A DNA stretch of 64,000 bases, from contig JAIXKI010000031.1 in the NCBI GenBank assembly GCA_026936105.1, forward strand, positions 62,001 to 126,000, read 5' to 3'. Source of the DNA: Chitinophagales bacterium. Its GTDB lineage: Bacteria > Bacteroidota > Bacteroidia > Chitinophagales > Chitinophagaceae. Positions 1-9,800 of this stretch are shown here, one piece after another (position 1 is the stretch's first letter; every line of letters begins with the position of its first letter). The notes under the pieces were generated by a model. The model saw nothing but the letters and a program-made list of their open reading frames with translations. It was not told the origin of the DNA and did no database searches. The position numbers were made by a program, and so were the translations under genes.

Positions 1-72
1 AGTCTTGCAGTTGTATTCTCTTTATTCTACTTTAACAGTTCAATAAGATCCGTCCTTAATAAAAACAAGGCT

Positions 73-303
73 ATGAAAATAAAAACTAATGCAAAGCCCT
101 ATTTTGCTGCCTATCCTTTGAAAGTGATCACCGGTTCCCGGCAAGTCAAAGAAGAAGAAAAAACTCCAATATTAAGTTCTATACTCTCTATCAAAACAAA
201 AGCTTTTAGCCGCCCGCGGGTATCACCCATGCAGAACCCCTATAAAGAAGATTTTACCAAACCTGAACTTCCCTGTTTCGATCATAGAAACGGTGCTGCA
301 TGA
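73..303 (+). CDS. Doubtful small ORF, 76 codons
   Basis: An ATG-started open frame that I do not recognise. The product has no signal peptide, membrane segment or known motif. It is Lys/Pro-rich with one Cys near the C-terminus. The only support is position: a good plus-strand terminator lies about 50 bases after its stop, and a weak promoter-like pair (TTG at 5-7, TACTTTA at 28-34) lies before it. The terminator could equally end a transcript that begins outside the window. Treat it as a possible short gene only. Confidence 0.28.
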   Translation: MKIKTNAKPYFAAYPLKVITGSRQVKEEEKTPILSSILSIKTKAFSRPRVSPMQNPYKEDFTKPELPCFDHRNGAA

Positions 304-354
304 TGAGTGCAGGATAAAGTCATTATAACCTTGAGCCATAACCCTAAAACAAAT

Positions 355-384
355 GCCCCGGTGAAAACCGGGGCTTTGTATTTT
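355..384 (+). terminator. Intrinsic terminator
   Basis: A perfect 8-bp stem (355-362 with 367-374, GCCCCGGT/ACCGGGGC) closes a GAAA tetraloop. It is followed on the plus strand by TTTGTATTTT. It ends whatever plus-strand transcript enters from the left edge or from the small ORF. Confidence 0.75.
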
Positions 385-463
385 ACATCATTTTAAAGGC
401 GAAGACATTTAAAGAAAGATACAAATGTGTGAAGTCAAACCGTATTGCCGACACACGGGTGCA

Positions 464-736
464 GATCGCTTCGTTCCCCGCAATGACCAACTCGACAAAA
501 AAGTGCGTGGGTCTTTGCGAGGCAATCAAAGAAAGATGCATTGTGTCAAGTCAGGCTCCATTGCCGAAGCAAACTGCATTTAAGGCGGATCGCTTCGTTC
601 CCCGCAATGACCTTCGCGACAAAAAAGTGCGTGGGTCTTTGCGAGGCAATCAAAGAAAGATGCATTGTGTCAAGTCAGGCTCCATTGCCGAAGCAAACTG
701 CATTTAAGGCGGATCGCTTCGTTCTCCGCGATGATC
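464..736. repeat. 124-bp tandem repeat, about 2.2 copies
   Basis: The block beginning GATCGCTTCGTTC recurs at 464, 588 and 712, a constant period of 124 bp. The first two full units are nearly identical; the third copy is only the first 25 bases and carries a few changes. Each unit contains GCGAGGCAATC followed later by GATCGCTTCGTTCCCCGCAATGA, which are degenerate inverted halves of one another. This resembles the dispersed palindromic element built on CATTGCGAGG...GAAGCAATC that is common in bacterial genomes (recalled, not checked). The frames open across the repeat are treated as non-coding. Confidence 0.85.
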
Positions 737-758
737 AACTGCTCGCAGGGGAATACGA

Positions 759-794
759 ATAAAAAAAAAAGGCCATCTTAACTTTTAAGACGGC
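759..794 (-). terminator. Intrinsic terminator of the sugar-dehydrogenase-like gene
   Basis: The hairpin 771-781/784-794 (GGCCATCTTAA with TTAAGACGGCC, one mismatch) is preceded on the plus strand by a run of A at 759-770. Read on the minus strand this is a stem followed by a long U-tract, placed 36 bases after the minus-strand gene stop at 831. Confidence 0.85.
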
Positions 795-830
795 CTCCTC
801 CCTGTGTTGTTCTTCTATAAAGCAATTCGT

Positions 831-3362
831 TTATTGTTTGATCACTTTATACACCTGTTGATCCACATCGTAATCATTGTACATCTTCAGCACATAAACT
901 CCCGGTCTCAGTGTGCTGACATCTATTGAGAAATTTTGCCTTGTCTCCTGCTGCCTGAGTACCATCTTTCCTTTCAGGTCGTACAGTTCAACTTGTAGCA
1001 GCCTGTTGAAATTCTTTTTGCTTTGAACATACAAAGTCTGGCTCACAGGATTAGGCCTTACCATGAATGTGTTGGCTGTAACAATGGTGACAGACACTAC
1101 CTGGCTGTATGTGAATGAGCCATCCGCATCAACTATTTTCAAACGGTAATAAACCACGGTTGCATTCTGGTTGGCAGCTTCATAATCAATGTATGAATAA
1201 TTATTGGCGCTATTGGTCGTTCCTTTGGCAGGCTCTGAAGTGATCATTTTGAAATCAATTCCGTTCACACTGCGCTCAAGCTCAAAATGATCGGTGTTGA
1301 CCTCATTCTCTGTTTTCCATTGCAACAAAGCTGTATTGTTCTGTAATGATCCTGAAAAGGATAATAAATGCACCGGCAGCGTTACATTGGAACCGCCGAA
1401 GTAAAATGAAGAGAATGAATTGACGCTTGCCTGTAAAACATAACCGTTCGTTCCGTGGGCTTCGGCAAAAACCGGGTTAATCAATGTAGTGCTGGTGGCA
1501 ATAGAAGATCCACAGGCATCATTGTTCTTAAGGATCTTAAGTCCCGAAATATTATTGATCCCTCCCAGCGGGTCTGCATCCAGTGCATCATATTCTGCTT
1601 TGGAAATATAAAGCCTGATCTTTACGGCGCTTGACGGCTGATTTTGCGGTGTGATGGTCATGTTCCTGTCAAGATAATGAACCCCACCTTTAGTTCTGAT
1701 AGCCCCTGAATTGATATAAAAATAAGAAGTAACAGTACCCAGATTATTTCCGTTCGGGTAAATTTCTGCCATGATGTTTCCATCAGGTCCGGTAATAGGC
1801 ACCCAAAGCATGTTATTAGTATTGTCTATTGTGACTGTTGTAGCATTGTTCACTGTATTGGCAGTTCCTTCCGTTACATCAATAGCAGCCGGTATTGTAC
1901 TTTTCCCTGCTGCATCTGCATAACCAAGGAAAGTGTACTTAATAACGCATTTTTGACAGTTCGGCACTGTGGCAGGACCGCCAGCCGGTCCGGAACTTGT
2001 ATTAGTTTCCTGGCTGACAAACACATCTTTTCCGTCCGGTGAAAATGCAATATCCCTGTACCTGTTTTTACTCTGAAAATATGCAATGGTGTCGGCTCCA
2101 TCCGTATTCACAATGGAGCTTCCGTCTGCACCAAGTTTTAAACGGACTATTCTCCCCCACTTCAGCGCTGCTACCACTAACGAATTTTTCCATCCCGGAA
2201 TATAAGCCTGGTTATAATAATCCATTCCCGACCATGCTTCGGAAGGCCAGGTACTGTTGGAAGGGGCGGTAGTCCAGATATTGCTGACCGTGGCCTGGTT
2301 GGGAGCATATCCGCAGAACAGGGGATCCTTATAACCAGGAATGGCTGCAGCGGCTGTGGTTTCATTTGTAATTACTGAAAGGGAAGAAGGCCCGTAATTC
2401 GGTGTTCCGGCGCTCGATCCATTATAATTATTATCTGCTGCATACCCGATCACATAAGGGTGACCGTAATTTTTTGCTCTTTCAATAACATTGATTTCAT
2501 CATCGCTGTACGGGCCATGTGAAGATCCGTACAGAATACCAAGGTTGGGGTTATAAGCAAACCCCTGGTTATTCCTGATACCGGTACACCAGACGGCACT
2601 TTGATTAACCCCGTTATAGGGATTGTCATTGGGTATCCATTTATCATAAGCGCCTGCATCCGCATCAGGTTCCAGGTTGAACCGGAGGATCTTTCCTTCA
2701 TAAGATGAGAGATTCTGGGCTTTGTTAATTCTCGTAGCATTAGACAATTGTCCAGCTCCCATATCACCGTTCGGATAGAATAAGTAATCAGTGCCTCCCA
2801 CCGGTGCAATGATCAGCCTTTGTGAATTGTGATCATTACCGCCCGGCAAAGTATCACATAACATTATGGGGTTTTTCAACTTTCCTGTCGTTGCATCATA
2901 TTCAAATCTTACAAGGCTGTTTTTGAAAAAATAACCCGGACCATTTGATCCTCCATTATATTTCAGAACGTACGAAATATAAACATAGGGTTTACCTGTA
3001 TTGAATTGTGGGTGTATTGCTAAGCCTGCAAATCCTCCCTGCGGCCAGGGGCTTTGTGAAGCATTATTAAATTGAACTTTAAAAGACGGAAAGTCAGTTG
3101 ATGCATTGCTTAAGTCAAGAATTGTTCTTTGAGCTCCGGTAACCGGGCTCATTTTGTAAGCTTTATATCCATGTGAATCTGTGATCCACAATGAATCATC
3201 CGGTCCGTAAGTAACTTCCCAGGGAGTATTGATGGCGCCGCTTGATAAAACAGTTCGATTCCATATTTCATTCATGCGGCTAAACGGTGTTTGGGAGAAA
3301 ACCGTTACTGAAATGAAAAAAAGGCAAAGCAGTAAAAGGATCTGGCTTGAGAATTTTTGCAT
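831..3362 (-). CDS. Secreted PQQ-dependent sugar dehydrogenase-like beta-propeller protein with T9SS sorting domain
   Basis: A predicted 843-residue exported protein. It begins with a signal peptide ending ...VTVFSQ. The next ~420 residues match the soluble glucose/sorbosone dehydrogenase propeller: GGFAGLAIHPQF, then GGNDHNSQRL with the His expected to act as base near residue 178, then TGIRNNQG with the Arg near 263, then ENYGHPYV. A linker region follows. The last ~80 residues form a type A T9SS sorting domain (VRPNPVSQTLYV, then GVYVLKMY near the end). By family, such enzymes oxidise sugars or other alcohols with PQQ; the substrate is unknown here. ATG at 3362 is preferred to the upstream TTG at 3383, because a TAATTTG promoter-like motif (3381-3387, minus strand) overlaps that TTG. 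It is transcribed divergently from the surface-protein array. Confidence 0.85.
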   Translation of the reverse strand: MQKFSSQILLLLCLFFISVTVFSQTPFSRMNEIWNRTVLSSGAINTPWEVTYGPDDSLWITDSHGYKAYKMSPVTGAQRTILDLSNASTDFPSFKVQFNNASQSPWPQGGFAGLAIHPQFNTGKPYVYISYVLKYNGGSNGPGYFFKNSLVRFEYDATTGKLKNPIMLCDTLPGGNDHNSQRLIIAPVGGTDYLFYPNGDMGAGQLSNATRINKAQNLSSYEGKILRFNLEPDADAGAYDKWIPNDNPYNGVNQSAVWCTGIRNNQGFAYNPNLGILYGSSHGPYSDDEINVIERAKNYGHPYVIGYAADNNYNGSSAGTPNYGPSSLSVITNETTAAAAIPGYKDPLFCGYAPNQATVSNIWTTAPSNSTWPSEAWSGMDYYNQAYIPGWKNSLVVAALKWGRIVRLKLGADGSSIVNTDGADTIAYFQSKNRYRDIAFSPDGKDVFVSQETNTSSGPAGGPATVPNCQKCVIKYTFLGYADAAGKSTIPAAIDVTEGTANTVNNATTVTIDNTNNMLWVPITGPDGNIMAEIYPNGNNLGTVTSYFYINSGAIRTKGGVHYLDRNMTITPQNQPSSAVKIRLYISKAEYDALDADPLGGINNISGLKILKNNDACGSSIATSTTLINPVFAEAHGTNGYVLQASVNSFSSFYFGGSNVTLPVHLLSFSGSLQNNTALLQWKTENEVNTDHFELERSVNGIDFKMITSEPAKGTTNSANNYSYIDYEAANQNATVVYYRLKIVDADGSFTYSQVVSVTIVTANTFMVRPNPVSQTLYVQSKKNFNRLLQVELYDLKGKMVLRQQETRQNFSIDVSTLRPGVYVLKMYNDYDVDQQVYKVIKQ

Positions 3363-3457
3363 AAGAATGGATTCTACTGCCAAATTACTACTTGCTTCAT
3401 AATCAACAAATAGAACCTTTACTGAGTTTTTATTACTTCTTTCAGGTAGATCTACTA

Positions 3458-3488
3458 TTGCAGGGAACGTAAAATCAATGTAGGTTTA
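3458..3488 (+). promoter_or_regulatory. Bacteroidota-type promoter for the first array gene
   Basis: TTG (3458-3460), a 20-base spacer, then TAGGTTTA (3481-3488), seven of eight matches to TAnnTTTG. The expected start of transcription lies about 35 bases before the ATG at 3531. Confidence 0.5.
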
Positions 3489-3530
3489 TACCTGAAAAAT
3501 CCTGTGTAAAAATTCAAAAATCCTGATGCT

Positions 3531-6269
3531 ATGAAACAAATTTTACTTCTGAAAGCCCTATTGCTCCGTTCAACAATTTTCACTTCAATTATATGTTGCC
3601 TTAGCGGTTTACTTTATGCACAAGCGCCTTTCAATGACGAATGTGCTAATGCCATTACACTTCCTGTAGGAGTGAATACATGCTCCACTTTACCGACTAC
3701 CATTGCCGGAGCAACAGCTTCACCAGTTTCTGTTACTCCCTGCACAGGTGCTGTCGGTTACGATGTATGGTATAAGTTTACTGCTATATCCAACTCATCC
3801 ACGATTTCAATCAGCGGTGCCGGAGCCAACTTTACTAACCGTTATATTCAGGCCTTTTCCGGCAACTGCGGCTCACTTACTTCAGTGGCTTGTGGTGCAA
3901 AAAATTCAGCTTTAACATTTACATCAACAACGGGCACTACCTATTTTATCAGGGTATATTCCACCGATAGTCCTGCTCCTGTTAATAATGCCGACTTTAA
4001 AATTTGTGTTAATGGAGGCGTCAATGCGCCCGTCCGTTTCGGAAACAGTTATGTAAATGTTTCTAAAAAGACAAATGGCGGAGTAGTGGAGCAAGGCGAT
4101 ACGCTGGAAATAAGATTCACGATCAATCATACTTCAGGAACGGTATCAAAGCTTCGTTACGTAGATAATGTTCCTTCACATACATCAATGCTCACGGGAA
4201 TAAAAGATTCGATCAGAATCATAACCAATGAAGGGTTGACATATAAAAAATTCACCCTGGCTTCCGGAGATGACGCAGCCACTTACAAAGCCGCTCCCGG
4301 TTCAGGTGAATATAATATCAGGCTCAACCTCGGTTTCGGAGGTACTAATCCGGGAATTCCGGTAAATAATACATCAACAGAATCCGCATCAGCATCAGGC
4401 TCTATGGATGGTACAAAAACTGCTGATCAAAGGCCTAGAGGAGGGGGTGGTTTATTATTTGCCATTGCATACCGTGTAGTGGTAACCGGTGTTGCCGGAG
4501 ATACCATCACTTTATTTCCGGCACAGTTTCTTTATAATAATGGTGTCTCTGATTTTACTCTTACTGCCACCTCTTTTAAAATACTGATCAGCGATCCATT
4601 AAGCTTATGCACCAACAGTATTGGATTGAACAATGCAGTGGAAAACGGAGGAACATTCGGCAACGGGATATCATTGAACAGAGGTACTGATCTGACCACG
4701 CCCATTCCCGGATACACTTTTGTGCCCAATGTATCTCCAAGTTTCACTATAAATGATGGGCGATATGCTATTGTAAAAAATCTGAGCCCTACCAGTGGTA
4801 TTCAACGTGACGCTTCCAGAAAGCCCAACTGTACCGGGAGCGGACAATTCGATTGTGCCAACAGAATGTTCAACGGATATTGGTATATTGATGGCGATCA
4901 CACAGGGACCAACAATGCCATAGGTAATAATCCTCCTGATGCCTCTACACCCGGCGGTTACATGATGGTGGTAAATGCAGACTATGTGGCTTCGGAAGTG
5001 TTTCGCCAGACTGTTACTAATCTCTGCCCTAATACTTACTACGAATTTTCAGCATGGATCAGAAATATCTGCCCTACCTGTGGAATTGATTCCACCGGCG
5101 CACAATTCGCAGGAACACCTACCGCTCCTGCTAACGGGTATCCCGGTGTATTACCCAACCTCACATTCTCATTAGACAATCTTGATTTTTACAATACAGG
5201 TGAAATTGATACTCTTGGGTGGCTGAAAAGAGGTTTTGTATTTAAAACCAAACCGGGACAAACAACAGCTACCTTCTCTATAAGAAACAATGCACAGGGA
5301 GGCGGAGGAAATGACTGGGCACTGGATGATATTGCCATTGCCACCTGCCTGCCTACCATGCAGTATTCTCCTTCCATAAATCCTTTTGTCTGCATGGGCA
5401 ATGCCTTGCAGATCAATGATACCGTGAGTTCTTATTTTGACAACTATTCTAACTTTAAATGGCAGCGTAGCACTGATCAGGGCAACAACTGGTCCGATAT
5501 AACAACTCCTGTGGATACAACTCTTAGTTATAACGGAACCACTTATCAATTCATAACAAAATATATTATACCTCCGGCTAACACCAATATGTCCGACAGC
5601 GCCGACCTGTACCGTGTTGTTGTTGCTACCACATCCGGTAATCTGGCAAATCAGAATTGTCTGTACACCGATGCATCCACCATTATCACTCTTTCAGTCA
5701 ATGACTGCGGGAAGCTGCTGGGATTAGACCTTCTTTCTTTCAACGGGAAACTGGTGAATGGCAATGCTGATCTCACATGGGTGACTGCCAATGAAGAAGG
5801 CTTTGTTTATTTTGGTATTGAAAAGAGCCTGGACGGAATAAACTTCACGGGCATTGCAACGGTAAATGGCCGGGGAAATAATGCAGCGAATAACAATTAT
5901 CAATTTACAGACCCGTCCAAAATAAAAGGACGTGCATGGTACCGCCTGGCCATATACTCCGATAAGGGAACTAAAAAATATTCACGTACTGTACTTCTCG
6001 TTTCAGAATCCGAAGGAATAAGCCTGAACAACGTTGTGAATCCTTTTGGTAACGAACTTAATTTTGAAGTCTCAGCATCCGGAAATTCAAGGATAAATAT
6101 TACCCTTGTCAACATTTCAGGCAAACAGGTCAAACAGGAAAATTTCTTTATTAATGCAGGAGCTAACAATCTGAGTATTCCAAATACCGGAAACTTAGCT
6201 CCGGGGATTTATATCCTTCAAATAAGAGATCAGGATAAAGTTCTCAGTAAAAAGGTTTTGAAACGGTAG
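3531..6269 (+). CDS. Large secreted T9SS surface protein, paralogue 1
   Basis: A 912-residue exported protein of unknown role. Order of parts: signal peptide (1-31, ending LLYAQ); a pre-peptidase-C-like beta domain (~33-160, starting FNDECANAITL with YDVWYKF); a module beginning VRFGNSYVNVSKK with GDTLEIRF, NEGLTYK and GDDAATYK; a module with LCTNSIGLNNAVENGGTFG and then NLCPNTYYEFSAW, CPTCGIDS and GGGGNDWALDDIAIATCLP; an immunoglobulin-like stretch (FKWQRSTDQGNNWSDI); and a type A T9SS domain (~840-912, ending GIYILQIRDQ...VLKR). It is probably anchored at or released from the cell surface. Two intact paralogues follow, and parts of the gene are nearly identical in DNA to the second one. No enzymatic motif is visible. 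Confidence 0.8.
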   Translation: MKQILLLKALLLRSTIFTSIICCLSGLLYAQAPFNDECANAITLPVGVNTCSTLPTTIAGATASPVSVTPCTGAVGYDVWYKFTAISNSSTISISGAGANFTNRYIQAFSGNCGSLTSVACGAKNSALTFTSTTGTTYFIRVYSTDSPAPVNNADFKICVNGGVNAPVRFGNSYVNVSKKTNGGVVEQGDTLEIRFTINHTSGTVSKLRYVDNVPSHTSMLTGIKDSIRIITNEGLTYKKFTLASGDDAATYKAAPGSGEYNIRLNLGFGGTNPGIPVNNTSTESASASGSMDGTKTADQRPRGGGGLLFAIAYRVVVTGVAGDTITLFPAQFLYNNGVSDFTLTATSFKILISDPLSLCTNSIGLNNAVENGGTFGNGISLNRGTDLTTPIPGYTFVPNVSPSFTINDGRYAIVKNLSPTSGIQRDASRKPNCTGSGQFDCANRMFNGYWYIDGDHTGTNNAIGNNPPDASTPGGYMMVVNADYVASEVFRQTVTNLCPNTYYEFSAWIRNICPTCGIDSTGAQFAGTPTAPANGYPGVLPNLTFSLDNLDFYNTGEIDTLGWLKRGFVFKTKPGQTTATFSIRNNAQGGGGNDWALDDIAIATCLPTMQYSPSINPFVCMGNALQINDTVSSYFDNYSNFKWQRSTDQGNNWSDITTPVDTTLSYNGTTYQFITKYIIPPANTNMSDSADLYRVVVATTSGNLANQNCLYTDASTIITLSVNDCGKLLGLDLLSFNGKLVNGNADLTWVTANEEGFVYFGIEKSLDGINFTGIATVNGRGNNAANNNYQFTDPSKIKGRAWYRLAIYSDKGTKKYSRTVLLVSESEGISLNNVVNPFGNELNFEVSASGNSRINITLVNISGKQVKQENFFINAGANNLSIPNTGNLAPGIYILQIRDQDKVLSKKVLKR

Positions 6270-6320
6270 GCCTGATAAAAGTATTTTCCAGAACATAAAT
6301 AAACTTATTCAATAACAGCA

Positions 6321-6782
6321 ATAAAGATCTAATTACTCTTTCGGCGTTTACATAGAAATTTCCCGGCTGAAAATTACTATTGCATCAGGTATAAACTTGT
6401 TATACTTTGACGGATTGAGTGTAATCTGTGAAAGCGGGAAATTCAATTCTATGAAACATCTTGTACCAAGAAGAACCACGTTACTTCATTATGCGGCCCT
6501 CACTACAATGATCCGCTGTAGTGCCTCTTCTGCAATGGCACAACCGGGTTTAGGGAAAAGGCATATCAATATTACCAAAAGAAATAATAGAGAAACTTCG
6601 GAATCTGAAGGCGCACAAGAGATCAGGAAATCTTTTATCGTTAGATCAGATGCCATTAACAATTGTGGATCTTATGATACAGTTCCTGCCGGCAATATTT
6701 ATATCAAGGGTATATCCAGATTTTTGATTAATCAAGAAAAAATCTATAAACAATTCACTGATGATTACGGATATAAACCATA
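6321..6782 (+). repeat. Duplicated leader and gene start (copy 1; copy 2 from 10721)
   Basis: From ATAAAGATCT at 6321 the sequence matches 10721 onward at a constant 4400-bp offset through the promoter, leader and start codon (6451 versus 10851). It then diverges gradually with small indels until about 6782, where similarity stops. This marks a duplication of the third array gene's 5' part. Confidence 0.8.
6380..6409 (+). promoter_or_regulatory. Promoter copy upstream of the truncated paralogue
   Basis: TTG (6380-6382), 18 bases, then TATACTTTG (6401-6409). The same arrangement sits exactly 4400 bp downstream at 10780-10809, within a longer near-identical duplicated leader. The match to TAnnTTTG is imperfect (one extra base), so its support comes mainly from conservation between the two copies. 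Confidence 0.45.
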
Positions 6783-6852
6783 TTTTTTCTTTTTCCGCCT
6801 TCCTTTGTTTATTATTCGATTTTTTAAAAAGCCTGAGCGTCAATTTTTATGA
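6451..6852 (+). pseudogene. Truncated paralogue of the third array gene
   Basis: The translation from ATG 6451 (MKHLVPRR..., signal peptide ending SAMAQPG) aligns with the first ~110 residues of the protein encoded at 10851. It shares the signal region, INITK.NN, SCG/NCGSYD..P.G.TYI and YKQFTD.YG. It then runs into an unrelated hydrophobic tail (YFFFFRLPLF...) and stops at 6852, overlapping the start of the next gene by 4 bp. GDTLEIR is degraded. It is best read as a gene that lost its 3' part when the neighbouring gene arrived by recombination. It keeps a promoter, so it may still be transcribed and could drive the gene at 6849. Confidence 0.7.
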
Positions 6853-9800
6853 AACTATCTATCCTTTTGAGATACTTATTTCAATTCCTAATTTTTTTAG
6901 GGCTACTTTTTCTTTCTAAAACTTCGTTTGCACAAACATTTGTTGGAGTTTCCAGTAATCCGGCAGACAATGCATCCTATTCTGGTCAAACAGTTGATGT
7001 AACTCCTGTTGCAGGAATGCAGGTAAACGATCTTGTTATAATTTACGCTCAGTACAGAAGCACCTCTTATAGTTTAAGCATATCAACTACCGGCGGTCAA
7101 TCTTGGACAAGTGAAACGCAATATAATACCACCGATCAGAGAATAAGAATTTTCTGGTGTAGTTTCAACGGTTTCTGGGCTGCAAATCCGGTTATCAAGT
7201 CAAGCTCCGGAAGCAGCCCTTTTTCTGTTACCATGTATGTTTTCAGACCTACTTCCGTTACCAATACATGGCATAAACACATAGGCCCCAATAATAACAA
7301 CCCTAATGCTGCTTCAATCTCAATCACCGGAGTTACGACAACTGTCGCGAATACGGTAAACATGGCTTTTTGGGGCAATGCAGCTGCCAACACCTGGGGA
7401 ACTTTGACCGGTGCAGGATGGAGTAAAGCAGGTCTAAGCAACCAATATAGAAATACAGCAGGCAGTGGTCAGTCTCAAACAGCTGCTTATAAAATTATGG
7501 CCACAGCAGGAGCCACAGGAAATGTCTCACAAACACAATCAACCGGTCAAAGGACTGCAACAACAATTATCTCATGGTATGAGACACCAATGAGTGACGA
7601 TTGCAGCAACCCGATTGCTTTGGTTTCAGGTACCAGTTGCACCAACGTAACAGGAAATGTTTATGGCGCTACTAATGAAGCGCCAAGTATTTCTTATGAT
7701 TGTGCCGGTTCTGTTGTGTATGATGTATGGTATAGATTTGTTGCGCAAACGCTTAATCCAACCATTACACTCAGCAATATCGGAAGCAGCTTTACGAATC
7801 CCGGAATAGAATTAATAAACGGAGATTGCAGTAACCTGTCAGCAATTGCCTGTGGCACCACTTCCATAACTGCAAGTTTCCTCTCACCAGGTACTACTTA
7901 TTATATCCGGGTATTTTCATCTGGCGGCTCACCGCCGGCATCACCAACGAATGCAGGCTTCGATATTTGTGTTGTGGACCCGGCTCAGTCACCTCCTTTT
8001 AATGATGAATGTACCAATGCGACCAACATACCGATATGGAACACCTGTAATAACATAGTCGGCAATATGGCCGGGGCCACCCTTTCACCCGGAGTAGCTT
8101 TATCAGGCTCCTGTACGGGTACAGTTGGTTATGATGTATGGTATAAATTCATTGCAGTAACCAATAATGCAGCAACCGTTTCTTTAAGCGGAATAGGGCC
8201 AAATTTCACGAACTCCGGTTTACAGGTATTTTCAGGAACCTGTGGTTCACTCACAGCTATTGCATGTAATAACGGTAGTTCTGTAACCACGCCACCGCTG
8301 ACAACCGGTAATACTTACTATGTAAGAGTATTCTCAACAGATGCATCAGCACCTGATGGATATGCAGGATTCAGTATTTGCGCTACTACATCCGGTGCTC
8401 CTGTCCGGTTCGGAAACAGTTATGTAAATATTTCTAAAAAAACTGCTGGTGGGGTGGTGGAAAAAGGAGATACACTGGAAATCAGATTCACCGTAAACCA
8501 TACATCAGGAACTATGACTGATTTAAGGTTTGTGGATAATGTGCCTTCCCATACCCTCATGCTTAGTTCTTCTAATGATTCTATCCGGATTATCACCAAT
8601 GAAGGGTTAAGTTATAAAAGTTATACTATAGCCGGTGGCGATGATGCTGCCACTTATCAGGCCTCACCGGGCGCCGGGGAATACAATATCCGGATGAATG
8701 TCGGGTTTGCCAGCGGCTCTGCTCCCAATGTCCCATCAGTAATGACAAATGCAAACACATCTGCCAATGGTCAAATGGCTTCTACTGATAAACCGAAAGG
8801 TGGTGGCGGGCTACTGTATGCTATCGCATACAGGGTGGTAGTAACGGGGAACCCGGGTGATACCATTACTTTATTTCCGGCAGAATTTATTTATCACGAT
8901 GGAAATTTAGGTAGTGATATTACACTGACGGCTACTCCCTTTAAAATACTTATTAATGATCCTCTAAATTTGTGCACCAATAGCACCGGCCTCAATAATG
9001 CAGTAGAAAATGGAGGTACTTTCGGATCAGGAATTCCCCTGACCAGGACTTCAGATCTTGCAACTCCAATCCCGGGATATACTTTTGTACCCGATGTTTC
9101 TTTGTTTCCCAGTAGCTCCGGGGCTATCAGTTCGGTCGGTGATGGCCGGTACAGTATCGTAAAAAACAATAGCCCTAAAGGAAGCTCCTTTGCCAATGCC
9201 GGGCGAGTGCCGGTTTGCCCTACAGTCGGATATAATGATCCGGCAAATTGTAACAACAGAATGTTTGGAGGCCACTGGGATGTAGCAGGAGATCACTCCG
9301 GTACCAATAACGCAGCTGGTAATGCGCCTCCTGATCTATCTACGCCTTCAGGATATATGCTTGAAGTAAATGCAGACTATGTGGCATCGGAAGTATACCG
9401 TCAAACGATAACCAATCTCTGCCCGAATACTTATTATGAGTTCTCTGCATGGGTTAAAAACATTTGCCACACCTGCGGGATAGATTCCTTGGGCAAAGGC
9501 GCCGGTAAGTCCACGCTTCCGGGAAAAGAGAACGGATATCCCGGTGTATTGCCTAATCTTACTTTTGCTTTAAATGGCCTGGACTATTACAACACCGGAG
9601 AATTAGATACAGTCGGCTGGTTGAAAAAAGGGTTTGTATTTAAAACCAAACCGGGACAAACAACTGCCACCTTCTCTATAAGAAACAATGCACAGGGCGG
9701 TGGAGGAAATGACTGGGCTATGGATGATATCGCCATCGCCACCTGCCTGCCTACCATGCAGTATTCTCCTTCCATAAATCCTTTTGTCTGCATGGGAAAT

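Noticed and set aside
464-736. Possible CRISPR array
   Set aside because: The repeated unit is 124 bp with no unique spacers between short identical repeats, and no cas genes are present in the window.
429-762. Two overlapping plus-strand frames of 92 and 73 codons
   Set aside because: They run through the 124-bp tandem repeat and their translations merely repeat the unit; no start context and no protein-like features.
3363-3383. TTG start extending the sugar-dehydrogenase-like protein by seven residues
   Set aside because: The codon lies within a TAATTTG promoter-like motif, and the ATG at 3362 gives a normal signal peptide.
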